Assembly: GCA_003156695.1 (NCBI GenBank)
Contig: PMHN01000041.1
Location: forward strand, 1,031 to 6,301
Source: Gammaproteobacteria bacterium
Lineage (GTDB): Bacteria; Pseudomonadota; Gammaproteobacteria; Steroidobacterales; Steroidobacteraceae
Reading direction: 5' to 3'
DNA: 5,271 nucleotides
The notes below the pieces were generated by a model. It was given only the letters and a program-made list of their open reading frames with translations. It was not told the origin of the DNA and did no database searches. The translations under genes and the position numbers were made by a program. This document shows, piece after piece, positions 1 through 4,502 of this stretch. How positions within the stretch are numbered: position 1 is the stretch's first letter; each line of letters opens with the position of its first letter.

Positions 1-10
1 CTGCCGTGCT

Positions 11-460
11 TTACTTGAGTACCGCGACCTGCATCGTTCGTGAGCCGAGTATGGTGCGGATCTTCGCGCGATCCGCCATGGCATGGTTGGATTGATCCAG
101 AGAGCCTTCGACCTCCGCGGAGATCGCGTCGGCCTTGTTGCCCAGGCCATCAAGTGCGGCCCAGTTCTTGTACTCCGTGATCAGGTAGATGTCCGGATCG
201 TTCGGTCCGCGCGCCTCAACAACCATGACGCTGTAGCTGGTGATGAGTCCTGCCTTCTTTTGCGCCTCCATCAGCTTCTTGTAGGTCGTCGCGAGCCAAT
301 GCATGTATTCGTCGAGATGCCCGTCGACGGTGCGAATCGAGGAAACATTGACGACCGGTCCGTCGTTGTAGTCGCGACCGTCCGCGTAAGCGACAGGCGC
401 GAAGGTCGCCAGGGCGAGCAGTGCGCCCGCGATGCAGAAACATTGAATCATGCGTTTCAT
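11..460 (-). CDS. Small exported protein of unknown function
   Basis: This is a 149-residue protein with a clear Sec signal peptide: basic start (MKR), hydrophobic core at about residues 5-24, and an AYA|D signal peptidase I site after residue 26. The mature part is about 123 residues. It has a strand-like stretch at 36-45, an amphipathic helix at about 47-69 (Glu, Tyr, Lys-rich), strands at about 72-83 and 91-97, and a YKNWAALDG segment at 97-105. This helix-strand pattern resembles a ferredoxin-like dimeric alpha/beta barrel, but that fold is inferred from pattern only. I know similar exported proteins only as hypothetical, so I assign no enzyme activity. The ATG at 460 is supported by a good ribosome site (AAGGGGA, 6 nt upstream). 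The mature protein has no cysteine, since both Cys residues lie in the signal peptide. The gene stands alone, divergent from rpmB. Existence and export are likely; function is unknown. Confidence 0.85.
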   Translation of the reverse strand: MKRMIQCFCIAGALLALATFAPVAYADGRDYNDGPVVNVSSIRTVDGHLDEYMHWLATTYKKLMEAQKKAGLITSYSVMVVEARGPNDPDIYLITEYKNWAALDGLGNKADAISAEVEGSLDQSNHAMADRAKIRTILGSRTMQVAVLK

Positions 461-466
461 GATGAG

Positions 467-473
467 TCCCCTT
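467..473 (-). promoter_or_regulatory. Ribosome binding site of the exported-protein gene
   Basis: On the minus strand AAGGGGA lies 6 nt before the ATG at 460. This is a strong Shine-Dalgarno match. It favours this ATG over the in-frame ATG three codons further in (residue 4). Confidence 0.7.
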
Positions 474-540
474 AGGTACGCGATTGTTTATTGGAATTGT
501 GTCGCGAGCTGGACGGTGTAATCCGCCCAGACATCGGGAG

Positions 541-565
541 GTGGCGTACGCTACGCCGACGCCAC
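541..565. repeat. Nested inverted repeats upstream of the rpmB promoter
   Basis: GTGGCGT (541-547) and ACGCCAC (559-565) form a perfect 7-bp dyad with an 11-nt centre. Inside it GGCGTA (543-548) and TACGCC (552-557) form a second, mutually exclusive 6-bp dyad with a 3-nt centre. The site lies about 30-55 bp upstream of the -35 box and between the two divergent genes, where a regulator site would be expected. There is no T-run, so it is not a typical terminator. Confidence 0.4.
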
Positions 566-596
566 GCCAGTGACAATCCGCTCCAGCCGCGCCTCC

Positions 597-625
597 TTGA
601 GATCCCGCCGCCGGGCTGGTATAAA
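597..625 (+). promoter_or_regulatory. Sigma70 promoter of the rpmB-rpmG-mutM operon
   Basis: The -35 box TTGAGA (597-602) and -10 box TATAAA (620-625) are separated by exactly 17 nt, each close to the consensus. Transcription should start near 632, leaving a leader of about 64 nt. The bases between the -10 box and the predicted start are all G or C (GCCCGGC). A GC-rich discriminator is the known hallmark of promoters under negative stringent control by ppGpp and DksA, as for rRNA and many ribosomal-protein operons including rpmBG of E. coli. The start site and stringent control are inferred from sequence. Confidence 0.8.
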
Positions 626-631
626 GCCCGG
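611..631. repeat. Inverted repeat enclosing the rpmB -10 box
   Basis: CCGGGCT (611-617) and AGCCCGG (625-631) are perfect 7-bp arms around a 7-nt centre (618-624) that holds most of the -10 hexamer. The dyad ends just before the predicted start site, so it would act as DNA rather than in the transcript. It may be an operator or simply a product of GC-rich sequence. Confidence 0.5.
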
Positions 632-695
632 CCCGGGAACCGCCTGTCGAGTAACAGCTCGTTCTTAAATCACTGAAATCTTTAAAGGTTTTTGT

Positions 696-932
696 ATGTC
701 CCGCGTCTGCGAAGTCACCGGAAAGAAGCCGGCCGTCGGTAATCGCGTCTCCCACGCCAATAACAAGAAGCGCCGCCGCTTCCTGCCGAACCTGCACACG
801 CAGCGGTTCTGGGTCGAGACCGAGAAGCGCTGGGTCACGCTGCGCCTGAGCACCAACGGCATGCGCACCATCGAAAAGCGGGGCATCGACAAAGTGCTGA
901 CCGAATTGCGCGCCCAGGGCCGCAAGGTCTGA
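696..932 (+). CDS. rpmB: 50S ribosomal protein L28
   Basis: L28 is a component of the large ribosomal subunit. The 78-residue product has the same length as E. coli L28 and is nearly collinear with it: [12 protein letters not shown] at the N-terminus, the basic [13 protein letters not shown] block at about 22-34, [14 protein letters not shown] at 37-50, and a C-terminal KGID-like helix ([14 protein letters not shown], about 62-75). The ATG at 696 is preceded by AAGG at 685-688, a 7-nt gap. It is the first gene after the strong promoter at 597-625 and is followed 23 nt later by rpmG, the usual gammaproteobacterial pairing. Nothing in the product is unusual, and the assignment is secure. Confidence 0.98.
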   Translation: MSRVCEVTGKKPAVGNRVSHANNKKRRRFLPNLHTQRFWVETEKRWVTLRLSTNGMRTIEKRGIDKVLTELRAQGRKV

Positions 933-944
933 GGCCCACCGGTT

Positions 945-950
945 AGGAGA
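945..950 (+). promoter_or_regulatory. Ribosome binding site of rpmG
   Basis: AGGAGA ends 5 nt before the ATG at 956. It is the strongest Shine-Dalgarno sequence on the plus strand of this window, as expected for a highly expressed ribosomal protein. It contrasts with the absence of any such site before mutM downstream. Confidence 0.75.
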
Positions 951-955
951 ACACC

Positions 956-1111
956 ATGCGCGAGAAGATCAAACTCCTGTCCACCGCCGGCACCGGTCAC
1001 TTCTATGTGACCACCAAGAACAAGCGCCTGCACCCGGATAAGCTGGAAGTGCAGAAGTTCGACCCCAAGGCGCGCAAGCACGTCGCCTACAAAGAGTCGA
1101 AGATCAAGTAG
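956..1111 (+). CDS. rpmG: 50S ribosomal protein L33
   Basis: L33 is a small large-subunit protein located near the tRNA exit site. The frame encodes 51 residues starting [17 protein letters not shown] and ending YKESKIK, collinear with the gammaproteobacterial form. E. coli L33 carries four more residues at its N-terminus; the short form seen here is common in Pseudomonas-like species. It has no cysteines, so it is the zinc-free (C-minus) paralogue type whose synthesis does not depend on zinc. The start is fixed by the strong AGGAGA site. It lies 23 nt after rpmB and 21 nt before mutM, whose frame it shares: only the TAG at 1109-1111 separates the two reading frames. Confidence 0.97.
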   Translation: MREKIKLLSTAGTGHFYVTTKNKRLHPDKLEVQKFDPKARKHVAYKESKIK

Positions 1112-1132
1112 CGCCGCGCGGCGACCCCGCGC

Positions 1133-1948
1133 TTGCCCGAACTCCCTGAAGTCGAAACGACGCGCCGAGGCCTGGAGCCTCACGTGCGGCGCCGGCGTAT
1201 TGTCACGCTCGAAGTCTACGAGCGGCGGCTGCGCTGGCCGGTGGCGGCGGGCCTGCCGTCCAGCGTTGCAGGCCAGCGGATCAAGCGCATCGGCCGCCGC
1301 GCGAAATACCTGTTGCTTGGGCTCGAGTCGGGGACGCTGCTGATACACCTCGGCATGTCGGGGAATCTGCGCGTGGTAAGGGCCGAGGAGCCGCGGCGTG
1401 CGCACGATCACTTCGACGTGGTGCTCGACTCGGGCAAGGCCTTGCGCTTCAACGATCCGCGGCGCTTCGGCAGCCTCATCTTCACGCGCGCGGATCCGGC
1501 CAAGCACCCCTTGCTTGCGCGTCTCGCGCCCGAGCCCTTCGATGCGGCGTTCGACACGCAATACCTATGGCGTGTGACGCGCAAGCGGCGCGTCGCCATC
1601 AAACAGCTCCTGATGAACAGTCATCTCGTGGTCGGGGTGGGCAACATCTACGCCAGCGAAGCGCTGTTCCGCGCGCGCATTGCTCCCGGACGGCGCGCCG
1701 CGCTGCTGTCGCGCGCGGAGGCGGCGCAACTGGTGCGCGCGGTGCGCGCGGTGTTGGCACAGGCAATCCGCGCTGGTGGCACGACCCTGCGTGATTACGT
1801 GGGCGCCGATGGTGACCCCGGTTATTTCCGCCAGCGGCTCTACGTCTACGAGCGCGCCGGTAAGCCCTGTCGCCGCTGCGGCACCACGGTGCGCTCGAGA
1901 ACCCAGGGGCAGCGTTCGACGTACTATTGCCCCGCCTGCCAGAAGTAA
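1133..1948 (+). CDS. mutM: Formamidopyrimidine-DNA glycosylase (Fpg/MutM)
   Basis: Bifunctional DNA glycosylase/AP lyase that removes 8-oxoguanine and formamidopyrimidines in base-excision repair. The product has 271 residues, about the family norm. Visible landmarks are the catalytic Pro2-Glu3 in MPELPEVET, the catalytic Lys58 in RRAKYLL, the base-gap-filling residues Met75, Arg110 and Phe112 (HLGMSG, NDPRRFG), the helix-two-turn-helix ending GVGNIYASEALF (168-179), and a C-terminal zinc finger with Cys246, Cys249, Cys266 and Cys269 (spacing C-x2-C-x16-C-x2-C) carrying the finger Arg261. The start is TTG at 1133. It is chosen because only this start places Pro at position 2, the nucleophile after Met removal. 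No Shine-Dalgarno is visible, so translation is probably weak or depends on rpmG. The rpmB-rpmG-mutM order matches E. coli. All catalytic residues are intact. Confidence 0.97.
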   Translation: MPELPEVETTRRGLEPHVRRRRIVTLEVYERRLRWPVAAGLPSSVAGQRIKRIGRRAKYLLLGLESGTLLIHLGMSGNLRVVRAEEPRRAHDHFDVVLDSGKALRFNDPRRFGSLIFTRADPAKHPLLARLAPEPFDAAFDTQYLWRVTRKRRVAIKQLLMNSHLVVGVGNIYASEALFRARIAPGRRAALLSRAEAAQLVRAVRAVLAQAIRAGGTTLRDYVGADGDPGYFRQRLYVYERAGKPCRRCGTTVRSRTQGQRSTYYCPACQK

Positions 1949-1969
1949 CCAGCCAGCAAGCCAAGTCCA

Positions 1970-2737
1970 ATGAGCAAGCGCATCCTCGCCCACCTCACCC
2001 GCACAGATCCGATCCTGGGAGGTGTGATTCGCGCCGCGGGGCCGCTAAAGCTCACGATCCGGGACCACGAGCCCTTCCAGGCGCTCGCGCACGCCATCGC
2101 TCACCAGCAGCTAAATGGCATCGCGGCCAACACCATCCTCAGCCGCCTCGTGGTTGCCTGCGGCAAGAACGACTTCCCCACTCCGCAGGCAATCCTGGAT
2201 GCGTCCACCGAAACCCTGCGCGGCGCCGGCTTCTCCTTCGCCAAAGTCGCCGCGCTCAAGGATCTCGCCGCCAAGACCCTCGCGGCGGTGGTTCCCGACC
2301 GCAGCACGCTCGCGGCACTCGAGGACACGGTGATCATCGAGCGGCTCACGCAGGTGCGCGGTGTCGGGCGCTGGACGGTGGAAATGCTCCTCATGTTCCA
2401 GCTCGGGCGTCCGGACGTGCTGCCGGTGGATGACTTTGGTGTGCGTGCCGGGTTTCGCGCCGCCTACGGACTTACGCGCCTGCCAAAACCGAAAGTGCTC
2501 GCGCTGTGGGGCGAGCGTTGGAAGCCGTACCGCAGCGCTGCGGCTTGGTACCTGTGGCGCGCACTGGAACTTGAGCGCGCCGGCAAGCTCCCGCCACCCG
2601 CCGAGCGCGTGCGTCTGCCGCGCGTGCCGCGGAAACGCCGCAAAGCCCAGGTCAGGAAGCGCGTCCCGAAACGCGCGAAAGCGGCCACGCGCACCAAGGG
2701 CAAGCGCATCCGTGCCCGGGCGCGCGCCGCGCGTTAG
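1970..2737 (+). CDS. AlkA-type DNA-3-methyladenine glycosylase (HhH-GPD) with basic tail
   Basis: Monofunctional glycosylase predicted to excise alkylated bases such as 3-methyladenine. The HhH-GPD core spans about residues 33-205. It includes AHQQLNGIAANTI (44-56), the helix-hairpin-helix VRGVGRWTVEMLL (129-141), the catalytic Asp region LPVDDFGVRAGF (151-162, Asp154/Asp155) and ERWKPYRSAAAWYLWR (182-197), which closely matches the AlkA segment ERWKPWRS. It lacks the N-terminal AlkA domain, so it is the compact form. The iron-sulphur cysteines and catalytic Lys of endonuclease III/OGG relatives are absent. Residues 221-255 are an extra tail with 19 Lys/Arg in 35 residues and no acidic residue, probably a non-specific DNA-binding extension. 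The ATG lies 21 nt after mutM with no clear ribosome site. It probably belongs to the same operon, giving two repair glycosylases side by side. Confidence 0.93.
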   Translation: MSKRILAHLTRTDPILGGVIRAAGPLKLTIRDHEPFQALAHAIAHQQLNGIAANTILSRLVVACGKNDFPTPQAILDASTETLRGAGFSFAKVAALKDLAAKTLAAVVPDRSTLAALEDTVIIERLTQVRGVGRWTVEMLLMFQLGRPDVLPVDDFGVRAGFRAAYGLTRLPKPKVLALWGERWKPYRSAAAWYLWRALELERAGKLPPPAERVRLPRVPRKRRKAQVRKRVPKRAKAATRTKGKRIRARARAAR

Positions 2738-2762
2738 TCAGCCGAACCCGATTGCCGCGCGG
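2727..2762. terminator. Possible stem-loop over the convergent gene ends
   Basis: CCGCGCG (2727-2733) and CGCGCGG (2756-2762) are perfect 7-bp arms around a 22-nt loop holding both abutting stop codons (2735-2737 plus, 2738-2740 minus). The stem is symmetrical, so it would form in transcripts from either side. No T-run follows on either strand, so it is not a canonical intrinsic terminator. It could block exonuclease or mark a factor-dependent end, but may be chance in GC-rich coding ends. Confidence 0.3.
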
Positions 2763-3139
2763 GTGTAGGTGATCCGCAGCAGCAGCTGATCTTCCCGCGC
2801 CCGCATCCCGGACGGGCGCTCGCCACCTTCCAGGTCGTAGCACACCGTGAGCTCATCGCCCTGCAGCTCGTAGATGGCGCGCATGGTGCGACCGGCGTTC
2901 GGACCGCTGCGCCCGACCATGTCGATGGCGCGAGGCTGCGGCCCCTCATTCACCAGGTAGCGGCCACCGTCGACGACCTGGTTGCTGCGATCGATGATGC
3001 GGTAACCCCCCGCTTCGAGCACGAAGTAGCGCACCCGCAGATCGTTCACCGGCAGCTGGCTGCCCGCGACGCTGGCGTCGATCGGCACCCACGCACCCTC
3101 GAGTTCGCGTTCAACATCGATCGCCCCGTGGGTGTCCAT
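2738..3139 (-). CDS. TIGR03067-like small protein, function unknown
   Basis: This is a 133-residue soluble protein without a signal peptide or membrane segment. The pattern ELEGAWVP (12-19), a middle with EAGGYRI and GGRYLVNEGPQPRAIDM (58-74), then GPNAGRTMRAIYELQGDELTVCYD (79-102) and GGERPSGM (105-112) matches, from memory, the TIGR03067 family: LEGTW start, PKxID, GPxxGKT, IYELDGDTLxxCY, RPxxF. That family is lipocalin-like in pattern, very common in Planctomycetes and Acidobacteria, and has no assigned function. A beta-barrel binding domain is inference. The ATG at 3139 lies 25 nt after the coaD stop with no close ribosome site, but a later start would cut into the LEGAW motif. The stop abuts that of the convergent glycosylase. 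It is probably the last gene of the rsmD-coaD operon. Family membership needs a profile search. Confidence 0.75.
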   Translation of the reverse strand: MDTHGAIDVERELEGAWVPIDASVAGSQLPVNDLRVRYFVLEAGGYRIIDRSNQVVDGGRYLVNEGPQPRAIDMVGRSGPNAGRTMRAIYELQGDELTVCYDLEGGERPSGMRAREDQLLLRITYTRAAIGFG

Positions 3140-3164
3140 GGCCGGCGGGACGCGGGAGCTGCCT

Positions 3165-3647
3165 TCAGGTACGCCGCTGCTTCTTCAGCTCGGCTTCGAC
3201 GATCGGATGCACGAACTCGTGCACATCGCCCCCCAGCACCGCGATCTCGCGCACCAGCGTCGAGGAGATGAAGGTGAACTGCTCCTGGGGGGTGAGAAAA
3301 ACGGTCTCGAAGTTGCGATCGAGGTGTCGCGACATGTTGGCCAGCTGGAACTCGAACTCGAAATCCGACAGCGCCCGCAGGCCGCGCACGATCACCGCCC
3401 CCTGGTACTGGCGCGCAAAGTCGACGGTGAGGCCCGCGTACCCCTGCACTTCCACGTTCGGCAGGTCGCTTAGGACGCGCCGTGCCAGGTCCACGCGCAT
3501 GGCGAGCGGGAACATCGGCGTCTTGGTGGGGCTGGCCGCGATGGCGACGATCACCCGATCGAAGATTCCGGCGGCGCGTCGCACCAGGTCGTGGTGGCCG
3601 TTAGTGATCGGATCGAAGGTGCCCGGATAGACAGCGTTAGGTTTCAT
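3165..3647 (-). CDS. coaD: Phosphopantetheine adenylyltransferase (PPAT)
   Basis: Catalyses the penultimate step of CoA synthesis in the cytoplasm: 4'-phosphopantetheine plus ATP gives dephospho-CoA plus pyrophosphate. The 160-residue product aligns position for position with the E. coli enzyme. It has [12 protein letters not shown] with Thr10 and His18 (nucleotidyltransferase T/HxGH signature), Lys42 in the SPTKTP loop, VRGLR with Arg88 and Arg91, and the ISST motif at 127-130. The start at 3647 is chosen because it gives the family N-terminus [10 protein letters not shown]; the frame stays open upstream within rsmD, and an ATG five codons earlier (3662) is less likely. The start overlaps the rsmD end by 11 nt and has no clear Shine-Dalgarno, pointing to translational coupling. 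The enzyme is normally a hexamer and is inhibited by CoA. Confidence 0.97.
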   Translation of the reverse strand: MKPNAVYPGTFDPITNGHHDLVRRAAGIFDRVIVAIAASPTKTPMFPLAMRVDLARRVLSDLPNVEVQGYAGLTVDFARQYQGAVIVRGLRALSDFEFEFQLANMSRHLDRNFETVFLTPQEQFTFISSTLVREIAVLGGDVHEFVHPIVEAELKKQRRT

Positions 3648-4275
3648 GCGGCGTAGTTGCATCAGGCGCGGCGCGCGCCAACAGATGATAACCGACCTCG
3701 CCGGCCTGCTTCGCCTTGAGCAGCGTCCAGGCGGGAGGCAGCGGCGGCAGGCCGGCGCGGGCGGCGCATTCCACATAAACCAGCGCGCCGGCCTTGAGCC
3801 AGTCACGGCTCTCCAGCAGCCCCGCCACGCGCGGCAGGAGATCTGAATCAAACGGAGGATCAAGGAACACGATGTCAAAGGCGCTCGCGGCCCCGGCGAG
3901 GAATGCCAGGGCATCGGCATGCTCGACACGCGTGTCCCCGGCGCCCCACTGCGTGAGGCGCGCACTCAGCTCACGTGCGGCAGCGTCGTCGCGTTCGACG
4001 AAAGTCACGTGGGCCGCGCCACGCGACAGCGCCTCGAGCCCGAGCGCGCCGCTGCCGGCGAAGAGGTCCAGGCACCGCGCCCCCTGCGCCCGTGCGCCCA
4101 GCCAGTTGAACAGTGTCTCGCGTACGCGGTCGGGCGTCGGACGCAGCGCCGCGTTGGCCGCAAAGCGCAGTTTCCTGCCGCGCCAGGTTCCCCCGATGAT
4201 GCGCAGCACGCGCGCGTGGCCCGCGCGCCTCACCGGGACCGCGACGCCGACGCCTGGCTTGCCGCGGAACGCCAC
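3637..4275 (-). CDS. rsmD: 16S rRNA (guanine966-N2)-methyltransferase RsmD
   Basis: SAM-dependent enzyme that methylates G966 of 16S rRNA, late in 30S subunit assembly. The product has 212 residues. Landmarks: [12 protein letters not shown] (25-36), [15 protein letters not shown] (45-59), the SAM-binding motif [18 protein letters not shown] (69-86), an acidic motif FVERD (92-96), and the catalytic DPPF (139-142), the N2-guanine methyltransferase form of (D/N)PPY. All match E. coli RsmD in order and spacing. The start is GTG at 4275, with AGGA 10 nt upstream; an internal GTG at residue 15 is possible but has no ribosome site. The first 20 or so residues are Gly/Val/Arg-rich and weakly conserved. 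It overlaps coaD by 11 nt; rsmD-coaD pairs are common in proteobacteria. Confidence 0.96.
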   Translation of the reverse strand: MAFRGKPGVGVAVPVRRAGHARVLRIIGGTWRGRKLRFAANAALRPTPDRVRETLFNWLGARAQGARCLDLFAGSGALGLEALSRGAAHVTFVERDDAAARELSARLTQWGAGDTRVEHADALAFLAGAASAFDIVFLDPPFDSDLLPRVAGLLESRDWLKAGALVYVECAARAGLPPLPPAWTLLKAKQAGEVGYHLLARAAPDATTPHET

Positions 4276-4388
4276 TTACGCTGCGTCCTGAAAGTGTCGC
4301 ACCTTGCCACCCTTCTTGCCCTAAGCGTACTCTAGCTTGGCTCATCTACATGCGCTCAAAACAGCACCGGCGGGAGGGGTCACGCCAG

Positions 4389-4416
4389 GTGGGCCACGAT
4401 AAGAACTGTGGCTCGC
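4389..4416 (+). other. Potential RNA stem-loop upstream of the lipoprotein gene
   Basis: GTGGGCCAC (4389-4397) can pair with GTGGCTCGC (4408-4416) as a 9-bp stem with two G-U wobbles and a 10-nt loop (GATAAGAACT). The wobbles would be A-C mismatches in minus-strand RNA, so the structure favours a plus-strand transcript. It would fold only if transcription starts upstream of it, which is not shown. Confidence 0.35.
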
Positions 4417-4447
4417 GGCTTCAGCAAGACAACATGGACCGCGCCCG

Positions 4448-4473
4448 CGCCTGACACCCGAACGCGCCAGGCG
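4448..4473. repeat. Inverted repeat before the lipoprotein ribosome site
   Basis: CGCCTG (4448-4453) and CAGGCG (4468-4473) are perfect 6-bp arms separated by 14 nt, ending 13 nt before the AGGGAG ribosome site. It could be an operator or a leader hairpin. No T-run follows. Confidence 0.35.
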
Positions 4474-4486
4474 GTCTTAAGGCTTC

Positions 4487-4492
4487 AGGGAG
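4487..4492 (+). promoter_or_regulatory. Ribosome binding site of the lipase-like gene
   Basis: AGGGAG lies 10 nt before the ATG at 4503. A second purine-rich match, GAGGG at 4496-4500, sits only 2 nt from the ATG, which is too close for normal use. Together they support the ATG at 4503 as the start. Confidence 0.6.
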
Positions 4493-4502
4493 TTCGAGGG
4501 AT

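Larger units (their letters stand above)
461..695. other. Divergent intergenic region, exported protein / rpmB
   Basis: These 235 bases separate two divergently transcribed genes. The rpmB-proximal half holds a strong sigma70-like promoter at 597-625, a GC-rich discriminator and a leader of about 64 nt. The half nearest the minus-strand gene is less GC-rich, but I found no convincing -35/-10 pair for that gene. Two dyads lie at 541-565 and 611-631. The heptamer AATCCGC followed by a CCAG occurs twice (520-530 and 575-586), 55 bp apart, and could be chance. No small gene is evident; open frames across the region lack a ribosome site and cross the promoter. Confidence 0.6.
4276..4502. other. 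Intergenic region between rsmD and the lipase-like gene
   Basis: These 227 bases separate two divergent genes and must hold both promoters. For rsmD the best minus-strand candidate is TTGAGC (4354-4359) and TAGAGT (4329-4334) with a 19-nt spacer, which is weak. For the lipoprotein gene I found no convincing -35/-10 pair. The right half carries two potential stem-loops (4389-4416 and 4448-4473) upstream of the lipoprotein ribosome site. No gene is supported here; short frames running in from rsmD lack ribosome sites. Confidence 0.5.

Noticed and set aside
648..661. A CGAG/CTCG hairpin in the rpmB leader as a ribosomal-protein autoregulatory structure
   Set aside because: The stem is only 4 bp, and no autogenous leader regulation is known to me for rpmBG.
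491..676. A 61-codon plus-strand frame before rpmB
   Set aside because: It has no ribosome site and runs across the -35 and -10 boxes, so it would not be on the rpmB transcript.
216..797. A 193-codon minus-strand frame covering the rpmB promoter and part of the exported-protein gene
   Set aside because: It starts inside rpmB antisense, crosses the promoter region and reads the exported-protein gene in a wrong frame; low-complexity product with no domain.
665..1561. A 298-codon open frame on the minus strand antisense to rpmB, rpmG and mutM
   Set aside because: It lies wholly opposite three certain genes, shows no recognisable domain, and its His/Arg/Leu-rich composition is typical of antisense frames in GC-rich DNA.
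1565..1993. Several open frames in other phases over mutM on both strands
   Set aside because: They are Ala/Arg-rich shadows of a gene with every catalytic residue intact; none has a ribosome site or domain.
3648..3965. An upstream extension of coaD to a 266-residue protein
   Set aside because: The extra 106 residues are the rsmD sequence read in another frame; the CoaD family begins at the [10 protein letters not shown] start.
4329..4359. A minus-strand TTGAGC/TAGAGT pair as the rsmD promoter
   Set aside because: The 19-nt spacer and weak -10 box make it too poor to list as a promoter; mentioned only within the intergenic entry.
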